This document shows, piece by piece, positions 43,279-51,990 of a stretch of 64,000 nt of DNA. The position numbers and the translations under genes are program-made. Under the pieces are notes generated by a model. That model was given only the letters and a program-made list of their open reading frames with translations, was not told where the DNA came from and searched no databases. Origin of the DNA: Microbacterium sp. PM5 (lineage in GTDB: Bacteria > Actinomycetota > Actinomycetes > Actinomycetales > Microbacteriaceae). The stretch is from contig NZ_CP022162.1 of the NCBI RefSeq assembly GCF_003293595.1, forward strand, positions 342,346-406,345. Reading direction: 5' to 3'. Each line of letters begins with the position of its first letter. The stretch's first letter is position 1.

Positions 43279-45030
43279 TCAGGCGGTGAAGGCGGGGACG
43301 CCGTCGATGTAGGTGGCGTTCACGGCGATGCGATCCCAGCTCTCGGGATCGCTCGTCCACGGATCGGCGTCGACGACCGCGAAGTCGGCGCGGCGTCCGG
43401 CCGTGAGCGTGCCGCGATCGTCGGCGTGGATCTGCCAGGCGGCATCCGCGGTGATCGCCGACAGCGCCTCGGCCGCGCTGACGCGCTCGTCCGGCGCGAG
43501 CACCGTGCCGTCGGCCTCCAGACGGCGCAGCACCGCGGTGCGGGCGCTGCGCAACGGCTGCACCGTCGTCACGTTGTAGTCGGAGTGCAGACTGGGGCGC
43601 AGCCCCGCGCGGAGGGCCGACGCGACGCGGTCCAGTCGCGCGGCGCGCGCGGGGCCGAGGATCGTGTCGCGGAACGCCGCACCCCAGTAGTAGACGTGGT
43701 CCATCAGGAAGCTCGGCGACACTCCCACCGCGGCCATCCGCGCGAGCTGGTCGTCGGTGGTCACTGAGGCGTGCTCGAAGCGGTGCCGGAGAGCGTCGCG
43801 CCCCGGCAGCAGCTCTTCGGCGGCCTGGAGGGCGAACTCGACCGCCGCGTCGCCGTTCGTGTGGATCATCAGCTGCCAACCGTCGTCGAGACCGGCGCGC
43901 ATCACTTCGCGCAGGCTCTCCGGCGTCCAGTTCGCGTGGCCTCCCGAGGTCTCGCCGAGATACGGCTGCAGGAAGTATCCGGAACGACCCTGGTTCGAGC
44001 CGTCCGCCACGATCTTCCACGCGTCGGCGCGCACCATCGCATCTCCGCTGAACGGCGTGACGCCGGCCGCCTTCCACGCCTGGGCGACCTCGGCGGGCGT
44101 CGCGCACCCCGCCAGGGAGGAGAACTGCGCCGTCGACACTCGCACCGGCAAGCGTTCGGCCCCGTTGAGCTGGTGCAGCATCGCGATCTCGCTCACGCCG
44201 GCCAGCGTGCCGGTCATCGCTTCGCGCATCGAGGTCACGCCGGCACCAGCGAACTCGTTCAACACGTGACGGATGCCGCGGCCCACCTCCGCCGCTGTCG
44301 GACGCGGCAGGTGCGCGAGCAGCATCGTCACCGCGGGCGACTCGCCGACCACGCCGGTGAGCCTGCCTTCGCGCTTCTCCAGCGTGCCCCCGCTCGGCTG
44401 CGGTGTGGCGTCGGTGATGCCGGCGGCATCCAGGGCTGCGCTGTTGGCGTAGGCGAAGTGCATCGACGCATTCAGCACGACCACGGGACGGTCGGTCGCG
44501 ACCCGGTCGAGGATGTCGCGGGTGAGGGCCGGCTCACCGGGGTACAGGCTCGGGTCGAACAGCTTCGCCAGCACGTACTGACCGGCGGGTGTCGCGTGCG
44601 CAGCCGTCTTCAGGACGGCGATGACGTCGTCGAAGCGCGGACAGGTGGCGTGCGAGACGTCGACCCACTCGAGTGTGAGCAGCGACACCCAGATGTGCGC
44701 GTGCGGCTCGATGAGACCGGGGATCACCACGCCGTCGGGGGACAGGATCTTCGTCGCCGGGCCGGTCAGCCCGTCCAGCTCCGCCGCCGATCCCAGTGCG
44801 ACGATGCGGCCGTCGCGCACCGCCATCGCCTCCGCGCTCGGAGCCGCGGGGTCGCCGGTCGCGATCCGGCCGACGACCAGGAGGTCCGCTGTGGCGGTCG
44901 GGGCGCTCCGCTCGCCCGATTCTGCGGGCGCGCCGTAGTGCGCGGGGCTGACGGTGGCGCCGGCCGCGGCGATGGCGGGCGCGAGGCGGTCGCGGCTGAG
45001 GGGAGTCGCGGCGCTGCAGGTGTCGGACAT
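43279..45030 (-). CDS. YtcJ-like metal-dependent amidohydrolase
   Basis: 583 residues from the ATG at 45030, fixed by AAGGAG six bases upstream. The amidohydrolase_3 metal site starts with VVIPGLIEPHAHIW. The His in MIHTNGDAAVEFAL, the R-F-E-H in LRHRFEHASV and the Asp in SLHSDYNVTT complete the ligand set. The late ALSAITADAAWQIHADDRGTL closes the small beta domain. It hydrolyses amide or cyclic amide bonds of an unknown small molecule. Between an esterase and an exporter gene in one likely operon. Confidence 0.87.
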   Translation of the reverse strand: MSDTCSAATPLSRDRLAPAIAAAGATVSPAHYGAPAESGERSAPTATADLLVVGRIATGDPAAPSAEAMAVRDGRIVALGSAAELDGLTGPATKILSPDGVVIPGLIEPHAHIWVSLLTLEWVDVSHATCPRFDDVIAVLKTAAHATPAGQYVLAKLFDPSLYPGEPALTRDILDRVATDRPVVVLNASMHFAYANSAALDAAGITDATPQPSGGTLEKREGRLTGVVGESPAVTMLLAHLPRPTAAEVGRGIRHVLNEFAGAGVTSMREAMTGTLAGVSEIAMLHQLNGAERLPVRVSTAQFSSLAGCATPAEVAQAWKAAGVTPFSGDAMVRADAWKIVADGSNQGRSGYFLQPYLGETSGGHANWTPESLREVMRAGLDDGWQLMIHTNGDAAVEFALQAAEELLPGRDALRHRFEHASVTTDDQLARMAAVGVSPSFLMDHVYYWGAAFRDTILGPARAARLDRVASALRAGLRPSLHSDYNVTTVQPLRSARTAVLRRLEADGTVLAPDERVSAAEALSAITADAAWQIHADDRGTLTAGRRADFAVVDADPWTSDPESWDRIAVNATYIDGVPAFTA

Positions 45031-45068
45031 GAGGAGCTCCTTCGAAAGCGTGTGACGGCCGCGTGGGT

Positions 45069-46658
45069 TCAGTGGAAGTCGAGGACCTGATCGCCCCACG
45101 CAGCGCGCAGAGCCGCATCCAGGTCATCGACGACGGTGTCGTGGCGCTCGATGACCAGGGTCGCGCGGGTGGCGGCGGGGTCGTAGGCCGGCCAGTGCGG
45201 AGCGCCGGCGACGCCGTCCGCATCGGGTGTGCGCCCGTGCGCGAAGGCGGCCCACCGCTCCTGCATGCGGGCGGAGATCACCTCGCCCGCGCGCTTGCCG
45301 CCGAGGCGGAACGTGGGGTCCTTGGGGCCGCTCGCGAAGACGCCCCACAGGTAGGCCAGCTCGCTGCCGTGCGTCGCGCCGAGACCGATCAATCGCAGGA
45401 AGGGTGTCGCGTGATCGAAGCGGTACAGCCACACCGGGGCCGCCGCGGCGTGCCCCTCGGCGATCCACACGGTGGGCATGCGGAAGCCGATGTCGCGGGC
45501 GACCCCGAGCCCCACCGCGTTCTTGCGCACGTTCTCGTACGCCGTCTGCACCTGGGCGACCGAGGGCAGCTCGACAGTGGGGTTATCGGCGGCCATGTCG
45601 GAGAACATCGCCATGATGCGCTCTTCGGTGATCGGGATGAGGGGCGACTTCATGAACTTGAACAGCGACGCCTCATCCTTGTTGGTGCCGATCATGAGGG
45701 GAACCGGTAGTCCGCGACCCTCGTGCAGCACCGTGGCCGGTGCCTCCGGCAGCAGGTCGCCGTCGACGATCGGCGCGAACGCCAACGTTCCGGGTGCCTC
45801 GTCGGGCACCTGCGCGTACACCGTCATCCCGGCGGTCACGAGCTCGTCGGCGGATGCCGCGCGCAGCGCCGCGGCGGTGGACGCGGCATCCGTCTGGTCG
45901 ATGCCGAGCTCGCGCACGAAGCGCTCCGCGACGTCGCGCGCCCGATCGATGCCGTACATGCTCGACGCGGGGGAGGACTGCGCGATCGCGCGGTGGAAGA
46001 GCCCCTCGGCCGACGGCGTCGCCAGCAGCGTCGTGACCAGGCCGCCGCCGGCGGACTCGCCGAACACGGTCACCCGGTCGGGGTCGCCGCCGAACGCGGC
46101 GATGTTCTCCCGTACCCAACGCAGGGCGAGCAGCACGTCCTTCAGCGCCAGGTTGCGATCGAAGCCGCCGTCGGGCAGAAGACCCGACAGATCGAGGAAG
46201 CCGAAAGCGGCCAGGCGATAGTTGATGGTCACCACGACCACGTCGCCCCGTGTGACCAGCGAGGTCGCATCGTACGTGCGCTGGCTGGACGCCCCGAAGG
46301 TGTACGCGCCGCCGTGCAGCCACACCATCACCGGTCGTGCGCCCGCCGCAGCGTCGGCGCCGGGTGCCCAGACGTTGAGCATCAGGCAGTCCTCGTCGAG
46401 CACGGCGTCCTCGCCCAGGGCGATCGCGGGCGTGCGCACCTGGGGACAGGCCGGCCCGAACGCGGTGGCGTCGACCTCTCCGGTCGCGGCGGCTGCCGGC
46501 ACCGGGTCGCGCCAGCGGCGCTCGCCGACCGGGGCTTCGGCGTAGCGGATGCCGCGCCACGAACGGACGTCGTTGCGGACGGCGCCGCGGAAGGTGCCCG
46601 CCGGGGCGGTGACGATGCAGGGGGTCAGGGTGTCAGGGGTCTGGGTGGTGTTCGACAT
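45069..46658 (-). CDS. type-B carboxylesterase
   Basis: 529 residues. The N-terminal pattern WRGIRYAEAPVGERRW and EDCLMLNVWAP are family hallmarks. The nucleophile elbow is FGESAGGG near 200, with a catalytic acid region near NKDEASLF and a His in THGSELAYLWG. It lacks a signal peptide, so it is probably cytoplasmic. It hydrolyses carboxylic esters (PnbA-like). Follows the GAP-family gene by 46 bases and has AAAGGA as ribosome site. Confidence 0.9.
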   Translation of the reverse strand: MSNTTQTPDTLTPCIVTAPAGTFRGAVRNDVRSWRGIRYAEAPVGERRWRDPVPAAAATGEVDATAFGPACPQVRTPAIALGEDAVLDEDCLMLNVWAPGADAAAGARPVMVWLHGGAYTFGASSQRTYDATSLVTRGDVVVVTINYRLAAFGFLDLSGLLPDGGFDRNLALKDVLLALRWVRENIAAFGGDPDRVTVFGESAGGGLVTTLLATPSAEGLFHRAIAQSSPASSMYGIDRARDVAERFVRELGIDQTDAASTAAALRAASADELVTAGMTVYAQVPDEAPGTLAFAPIVDGDLLPEAPATVLHEGRGLPVPLMIGTNKDEASLFKFMKSPLIPITEERIMAMFSDMAADNPTVELPSVAQVQTAYENVRKNAVGLGVARDIGFRMPTVWIAEGHAAAAPVWLYRFDHATPFLRLIGLGATHGSELAYLWGVFASGPKDPTFRLGGKRAGEVISARMQERWAAFAHGRTPDADGVAGAPHWPAYDPAATRATLVIERHDTVVDDLDAALRAAWGDQVLDFH

Positions 46659-46704
46659 GTGAGGTCCTTTCGGAACGAGAGGCGGAGAAGGCGAGGTGGG
46701 GCGC

Positions 46705-47379
46705 TCAGGCGGCCAGGCGATGGATGACCTGTGCCAGCTCGTTCGCCGCGAGGATCGCGAACAGTACCGTCATCATGGCGGCGTTGTGCATGATCAGCTG
46801 CGATTTCAGCGCCTGCAGGGCGGAGTGCACGCGGGCCGTGCCGGTCAGCTGGACGAGGGCCGGAATCACGAGCAGCAGTGAACCGGCCAGCGCGATGGCA
46901 AGGCACAGCCCGACGGCGGCGAGCGGCGCGAGGTGCGCTTCGCCGATGAGCGCGCCGGCCTTGAGCTCGAGGGGGATGTTCTTGGTGTTGGTCGCCGCCA
47001 TCACGAGTCCGAGGCCGGCGGCCGAGAGCGGGGTGACGCTGTCGATCGCCGCGAGCCACTTCGGCGCCGTCGCGGGCGTGCCGTTCTTCGGACGCGACAT
47101 CCAGCTGGCGACGGCGAACACGGTGAAGCCGAGGGCGAGGACGATCGCCAGGATCAGTGAGACCGTCTGCGCTGCGGGGCTGCTCGATGCCGACGCGCGG
47201 GCCGCGCCGAGTGCGCCCAGCCCCGTGACGGCGAACGCGACGAGCGTGTAGACCGCGGTGTAGGCGGGAGCGCACGAGCGTCCACGCGGGGCGAGCACGA
47301 TCGCCACGATCGCCACGATGGGCAGCGGGGACAGCAGCATGCCCACCGCGAGGGGAAGAAGGTTGTGCAGGTCGTTCAC
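46705..47379 (-). CDS. GAP-family (sulfolipid-addressing-like) membrane protein
   Basis: 224 residues, GTG start. Six hydrophobic segments, the first LLPLAVGMLLSPLPIVAIVAIVL and a LysE-like internal organisation. The mid-region NTKNIPLELKAGALI is typical of the actinobacterial GAP/Sap family (PF11139), related to proteins that help send glycolipids across the membrane in mycobacteria. Substrate here unknown. Within the six-gene cluster between the sensor kinase and the carboxylesterase. Confidence 0.78.
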   Translation of the reverse strand: MNDLHNLLPLAVGMLLSPLPIVAIVAIVLAPRGRSCAPAYTAVYTLVAFAVTGLGALGAARASASSSPAAQTVSLILAIVLALGFTVFAVASWMSRPKNGTPATAPKWLAAIDSVTPLSAAGLGLVMAATNTKNIPLELKAGALIGEAHLAPLAAVGLCLAIALAGSLLLVIPALVQLTGTARVHSALQALKSQLIMHNAAMMTVLFAILAANELAQVIHRLAA

Positions 47380-47436
47380 GTCGGTTCCGTTTCATCGCTG
47401 TCCCCGGGCCGGGTGTCCGGGGGTGCGATGACGACG

Positions 47437-49179
47437 TTATGACGGGGGTGCGGCCTGGTTTTCGGGATGTTCGGCTGACACGACAGCAGCGCCGGTCGGC
47501 AGCGTGAAGCTCGCCTCGAGCACCGTGTCGCGACCGTCCGCATGCAGTCGCGCGCCGAGGTCGCGCACGTGCGATGCCGGCCGCAGCTCGGCATCCGGCG
47601 TCGTTCGTCCTCGCGACCGTACGCGTGCGCGCAGTCGGCTGCCCGCCCCCGTCGCGACGATATCGAGGGCCACGTCCGCGCGCTTCTCGTCGCTGTGCTT
47701 GACGGCGTTCAGCAGCCCCTCGGCGATGACGTCGTACACATCGCGGGCGAGCCGGGGGTGCGCATCGAGCGCGTCCAGCGCCCGCGGGTCGAGCGTCGTG
47801 CGCAGCGCGATCACCCGCCCCCATGTCGCCAGCAGCGCCCGTAACGCCGCGGCATCGGCGCCGGGGTCGGCATCGGTATAGGTCGAAGCAAGACGATGTA
47901 CGAGAGCGATCAAGTCGTCGCGCAGCGCGGCGGACTCGGCGGCGGACGGCTGCGGGTGGGTGAGTGCGAACTGCACGCACGCTCCCTGCCCGTCGCGGTG
48001 CAGCAGTTCGGCCGTGCGACGCAGGCCCTCCCTGACGGGGCCGATGCCCTCGCGGGACGCGCGCTGGGCGCGGGTGATCGTGCCCGAGAGTCGTCGCTGT
48101 TCTCGTCGCAGTCTCTGCACGGCGCCGGCGCACAGCCCGGCCGCGAGTGCGAAGGCGACGTAGTCGACGGCCGGCAGAAGCGTGATGAGACCGCGATGTC
48201 CGGAGATCGTCGTCAGCGCCGACAACGCGACTCCGCCGATCGCCGCGCCCAGGAGATAGACCGTGGCGGCGCGGCGGGCGCTGCGCGCGAACGCTCGGCG
48301 GCGCGCGACATGGTCGACAAGGCCGGTCACGACGACGACGGCGACGAGGCCCGCGATCAGTGCGCCGGGGCCTGTCGTCCGCAGCGCGTAGGGAAGTGTG
48401 CAGGCGATGTAGACGATCGCGACCGCACCGCGTGGCGGGAGACGGAAGGGCGGCAGCGTCAGGGAGTGACGGCGGGTCGGGATGCCAGCGGTGGTGGCAG
48501 TCACCTGCGGCGCCGGGCTCGTCGGCGCATCATCGGCCATCCGCTGCAGGCGGTGGCTCCACGTGCGGAAGTCCTCCGCACCGAGCGCGCGCACGCCGCC
48601 CGGCCCCGCCGCGGGATCCCATCGTTCGATCGCTCGGCCGAGAGCGGATGCCGCGGCATCCACCTCGCGGCGCGCATACCGGTCGATGACGACGGCGCGG
48701 TCGGGTGCGGCGGCCAACTCTGCCGCCACCTCGCGCAGCAGCGCGTTGGTGCGACGGAGTGTGTGCACGGCGTTCTCGAGCACGGCGATCATCGCGAGGA
48801 CGACCGGCCAGACGACGACATTCGTCGCGATACGAAACGGTAGTTGCGCCGCCGCAGGAACCGGCAGCGACCATAGCGCGGCCCATCCGTCCTGCACGAG
48901 CGGACGCAGTGCAGCGCACGCGACGACGCCGACGACCACCACCACGGCTCGCACGAGCGGGGCGGTCAGACGCCGCTCGAGCAGCGCGAGGGCCCCGAGT
49001 GCGAGGACGAAGCATGCCGTCGTGGCGAGCGTTGCCGGAACCAGCGCCGCGACATCCACGCCCGCGCCCACGGGCGCCATGATGGTCATCGACAACGGGA
49101 ACGTCGCCGCGAGCGACCACGGGCTCAGAAACCGGCCGTCGGCCACGACACGGCCGATCGACGCGGAGAACCGTCTCAC
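47437..49179 (-). CDS. atypical membrane sensor histidine kinase
   Basis: 580 residues from the GTG at 49179, ten bases after the response regulator stop. The N-terminal half has several hydrophobic segments, a cytoplasmic stretch and a second membrane block (about 265-375). The C-terminal ATPase half has an N-box DVIAEGLLNAVKHSDEK, but the G-box D-x-G-x-G is not recognisable (RSRGRTTPD at its place), and I see no clear H-box. It may bind ATP poorly or work as a signal-relay partner. It pairs with the LuxR-type regulator upstream. Signal unknown. Confidence 0.7.
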   Translation of the reverse strand: MRRFSASIGRVVADGRFLSPWSLAATFPLSMTIMAPVGAGVDVAALVPATLATTACFVLALGALALLERRLTAPLVRAVVVVVGVVACAALRPLVQDGWAALWSLPVPAAAQLPFRIATNVVVWPVVLAMIAVLENAVHTLRRTNALLREVAAELAAAPDRAVVIDRYARREVDAAASALGRAIERWDPAAGPGGVRALGAEDFRTWSHRLQRMADDAPTSPAPQVTATTAGIPTRRHSLTLPPFRLPPRGAVAIVYIACTLPYALRTTGPGALIAGLVAVVVVTGLVDHVARRRAFARSARRAATVYLLGAAIGGVALSALTTISGHRGLITLLPAVDYVAFALAAGLCAGAVQRLRREQRRLSGTITRAQRASREGIGPVREGLRRTAELLHRDGQGACVQFALTHPQPSAAESAALRDDLIALVHRLASTYTDADPGADAAALRALLATWGRVIALRTTLDPRALDALDAHPRLARDVYDVIAEGLLNAVKHSDEKRADVALDIVATGAGSRLRARVRSRGRTTPDAELRPASHVRDLGARLHADGRDTVLEASFTLPTGAAVVSAEHPENQAAPPS

Positions 49180-49189
49180 GCGCGAACCC

Positions 49190-49840
49190 TCACCGGGCGG
49201 GGCCGAACGCGGCGAGGTACATCGCCGCAGCGGCGACACGGGGGCTGACGGTCGGGTCGCCCGTGACGTCCAAACGGTCGAACAGGCGGCTGATCGAGCG
49301 TTCCACGGCGCGCACGCTGGACGCGGTCTCTTCCGCGATGCGCTCGTTCGACCAGCCGCGGGCGACCATCGCCAGGATCTCGAGCTGATGGCGCGTCAGG
49401 GCTCCGAGCCCGTCGCGTGCGTCGGGTGCGGGCGGCGTCGTCGCCGCCGGGGCCCGCCGCGTCGACAGTGCCTGCTCCAGCGCCGACACGAGGCCGTCCG
49501 CGGAGTCGAGGTCCTGCTTGGAGACGAAGACCGCGTGGGCGATGCCCATCGCCGTCGCGCCGGCCGCTGCGCGCGGATAACTGCTCAGGAAGACGATCGC
49601 CAGATGTGGTGCGAGCTCGGACAGCATGGCGGCCAGCTCGGCGCCGGAGGGGCGACTGCCGAGGTCGATGTCGGTGAGGAGCGCGTCGGGGTCGAACTCG
49701 GTGAACAGGCGCGTCGCCGTCGCCGCGTCCCCCGCGGCGGCCGTCTCGAACCCGTGACGCTCGAGCAGCTCGCACACGAGCATGCGCAGCGCGGCCTGGT
49801 CTTCGACCACGAGCACGCGACGGGTCCAGTCCGAGGCCAC
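49190..49840 (-). CDS. response regulator, receiver plus LuxR-type DNA-binding domain
   Basis: 216 residues. Receiver domain 5-125: the acidic pair in VVEDQ, phospho-acceptor Asp in LLTDIDLG near 57, conserved Ser in VFLSSYP and Lys in VFVSKQD. The helix-turn-helix (about 147-195) is LTRHQLEILAMVARGWSNERIAEETASSVRAVERSISRL, NarL/LuxR type. First gene of the cluster that runs through kinase, membrane protein, esterase, amidohydrolase and exporter, so it probably governs it. Confidence 0.87.
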   Translation of the reverse strand: MASDWTRRVLVVEDQAALRMLVCELLERHGFETAAAGDAATATRLFTEFDPDALLTDIDLGSRPSGAELAAMLSELAPHLAIVFLSSYPRAAAGATAMGIAHAVFVSKQDLDSADGLVSALEQALSTRRAPAATTPPAPDARDGLGALTRHQLEILAMVARGWSNERIAEETASSVRAVERSISRLFDRLDVTGDPTVSPRVAAAAMYLAAFGPAR

Positions 49841-49879
49841 GAGATCACCCTAGCGCTCGCGCGGCTGGCGCCGTGATGG

Positions 49880-49897
49880 CGCCGACGAGCGTCGGCG
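49880..49897 (-). terminator. hairpin downstream of lsr2
   Basis: Seven-pair stem CGCCGAC/GTCGGCG with a four-base loop, 17 bases after the lsr2 stop on the minus strand. A second inverted repeat (GGCGCC twice) lies beside it. No T-run. Confidence 0.45.
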
Positions 49898-49913
49898 TGG
49901 GTGCCGCGGGCCG

Positions 49914-50264
49914 TCAGTGCGCGGCGTCGTAGGCCTCGAGGACCGAGGCGGGGACGCGTCCGCGCTCCGACACCGTGAAACCGTTCTTGGCGGCCCACTC
50001 GCGGATGGGACCGTAATCGCGCTGCTGAGAGCGGCGCTGTCCGCGGGCGCCGGCGCGGCGCGGCGCGGCCGCGCGCGACGAGACGCTGCGCGCCGCGGCG
50101 ACGTAGGGCGCCAGCGCGTCGCGAAGCGCGGCGGCGTTGTCGGTCGTGAGGTCGATCTCATACGCGGTGCCGTCCAGCGAGAACAGGACGGTCTCACCGT
50201 CACCGACTTCGAGAACGGTGCCGTCCAGGTCATCGACGAGCTGGTGAACGATTTTGCGGGCCAT
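49914..50264 (-). CDS. lsr2: Lsr2 nucleoid-associated protein
   Basis: 116 residues. The N-terminal dimerisation sheet (KIVHQLVDDLDGT, LFSLDGTAYEIDLT) joins through an Ala/Arg-rich linker to the C-terminal DNA-binding domain, with the AT-hook-like RGR in SERGRVPASVLEAYD. Known: Lsr2 is the actinobacterial counterpart of H-NS and silences AT-rich, horizontally acquired DNA. That matters here because both accessory ends of the window are lower in GC and could be its targets. Confidence 0.94.
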   Translation of the reverse strand: MARKIVHQLVDDLDGTVLEVGDGETVLFSLDGTAYEIDLTTDNAAALRDALAPYVAAARSVSSRAAAPRRAGARGQRRSQQRDYGPIREWAAKNGFTVSERGRVPASVLEAYDAAH

Positions 50265-50293
50265 GGGCAGAGCCTACTGATACCGACGGCTGA

Positions 50294-51142
50294 TCAGGGG
50301 AGCAATCCCGCGCGTCGCGCCCGTGTCACCGCGGCGTGGCGCGTGCCCGTGTCGAGTTTGGCCATCGCCGACTGCAGATACGACTTGACGGTGCCCTCCC
50401 GCAAGCCGAGTGCGACAGCGATCTCGGCGTTGGTCTGGCCCAGTGCCGCGCACGCGAGCACATCGATCTCACGCGGCGACAGCTTCACGTCGAGCGTCTC
50501 CGTGCTCGCACCGTCGTCGCGGGTCAGATCGGCGAGGCGCTGTTCGATCTCGGCGAGACGGCGCCGGATGGCGGCATCGGGAACGTCGGCGGCGATGCGA
50601 CGCAACTGTGCGTACGTGTCGCGCAGGTGCTCGCGCAGCACGGGGTCGACACCGGGCGTGGATGCCGGGGCGACGGCGAGCCGGCGCTGCACCTCTTCTC
50701 TGACCCGCAACTCCGTCGCCAGATCGCTCGCGACCTGGAGCGCCATGCGCGCGGTGGCCTCCCCGAAAGGTGACGGCGACCAGGAACCGCAGTAGAGCAC
50801 GCCGCGTGCGCGCCCGGCGACGAGCACGGGCACAGCGAACAGCGTCGAGATCCCCTCGCCGAGGATCGCGCGATCGTAATCGTGGGTGATGTTGCGCGAG
50901 GACCGGTAGTCGAGAGCGAGTCGCGGGCGCCGCTCGACGAGGGCGCGTCCGCCGAGCCCACGGCTGGCGTGCACGACCAGCCCCGACAGGTGGGGCGTGC
51001 GGTTTCCGACGATCGAGGTGACCTCGACCGCGTTCGCTCTCTCGAAACCGCCGAAGGCGACGGGAAGGCCTGTCCGCGTGGCCAGATCCTCGACGGCATG
51101 GGCCAGCAGATCACTGTCAGTGAGCGGGGTCGGCGTCGCCAT
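50294..51142 (-). CDS. GAF-domain LuxR-type transcriptional regulator
   Basis: 282 residues. The GAF-like sensor domain (about 10-150) holds the GLGGRALVERRPRLALDY and GISTLFAVPVLV segments usual in these regulators. A helical linker is followed by a LuxR helix-turn-helix (about 222-275): LSPREIDVLACAALGQTNAEIAVALGLREGTVKSYLQSAMAKL. It resembles the helix-turn-helix regulators that sense short aromatic acids and control their breakdown. No obvious target gene is adjacent. Confidence 0.82.
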   Translation of the reverse strand: MATPTPLTDSDLLAHAVEDLATRTGLPVAFGGFERANAVEVTSIVGNRTPHLSGLVVHASRGLGGRALVERRPRLALDYRSSRNITHDYDRAILGEGISTLFAVPVLVAGRARGVLYCGSWSPSPFGEATARMALQVASDLATELRVREEVQRRLAVAPASTPGVDPVLREHLRDTYAQLRRIAADVPDAAIRRRLAEIEQRLADLTRDDGASTETLDVKLSPREIDVLACAALGQTNAEIAVALGLREGTVKSYLQSAMAKLDTGTRHAAVTRARRAGLLP

Positions 51143-51222
51143 CTCGCCTCCCTGACATCGAGGGCGACGACCGCGTCACCCGTGGGCTCGAGAATATCAC
51201 CGGCCGCTGTCACCGGCTCCGT

Positions 51223-51252
51223 CGGGCTCCCACTCGGCGCTGTGGGAGCCCG
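51223..51252 (-). terminator. terminator of the alkyltransferase-like gene
   Basis: Eleven-base perfect arms CGGGCTCCCAC and GTGGGAGCCCG with an eight-base loop, 13 bases after the stop of the gene to the right on the minus strand. Confidence 0.75.
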
Positions 51253-51265
51253 CGCCGCGACCGGC

Positions 51266-51814
51266 CTACACGGCGGCGGACCGAGGGAAGCCGTCGCGGA
51301 CGACGCGGGCTTCGAGATCGAGGAGAAACCGTTTGCGTTCGGGGTGTCCGCCGTACTCGCCGATGGACCCATCGGCGCGCACGACGCGATGCGCCGGGAT
51401 CACGATCGAGATGGGGGTGCGGGCGCACGCCGATCCCGCCGCGCGGTGGGCTCCCGGGGAGCCGGCGAGGATGGCCAGCTCGCCGTACGACGCCGTCTCG
51501 CCGTAGGGGATCTCGTCCATCGCCTCGAGCGCGCGGCGCGCGAAACCATCGACTCCGCGCAGGTCGAGATCGAGAGTGAAGCGTCGACGCGTGCCCGCGA
51601 AGTATTCGTCGAGCTGGGCGGCCACGTCGGCGGTGGCCACGGCATCCGGCACGATGGCGCCGTTGCGGCGAGCGCTGATCGCTTCGAGGTGGCGGTCGGC
51701 CGCGGTCAGCGACACGTCCAGCACGTCGAGGGCGACGAGGCCCCCATCGGCGACGACGATGAGGGCCTCGCCGATCGGTGTCGGGTGCACCGAGTATGCG
51801 GCGGTCGAGGTCAT
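51266..51814 (-). CDS. O6-alkylguanine-DNA alkyltransferase homologue lacking the active Cys
   Basis: 182 residues, the normal two-domain Ogt length. The DNA-binding domain is well kept: Tyr110 in PYGETASYGELA, the arginine finger at Arg124 and the wing EYGGHPERKRFLL. The active loop, normally P-C-H-R-V, reads P-A-H-R-V at 140-144 with a GCG Ala codon at 141. Without Cys it cannot accept an alkyl group. Known: alkyltransferase-like proteins with Trp or Ala here (Ala in Thermus TTHA1564) bind alkylguanine and recruit nucleotide excision repair. Inferred: the same role, though most such proteins lack the N-terminal domain kept here. Confidence 0.88.
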   Translation of the reverse strand: MTSTAAYSVHPTPIGEALIVVADGGLVALDVLDVSLTAADRHLEAISARRNGAIVPDAVATADVAAQLDEYFAGTRRRFTLDLDLRGVDGFARRALEAMDEIPYGETASYGELAILAGSPGAHRAAGSACARTPISIVIPAHRVVRADGSIGEYGGHPERKRFLLDLEARVVRDGFPRSAAV

Positions 51815-51990
51815 GACTCCATGATGCTCGCGCCGGTCGACATCGTCGCCGCGCGATCCCGTTCTGTGGAGGGGGGAGGCTCCGCCCTGGGTGGGGAGGA
51901 GGCTCGACGCGATGTCTCACCCGTCACACCAGCCCCAAAACCGCGAAAACCCGCCGCGCTAACCGGGAACGCCGCGATCGGGACTTTAGG

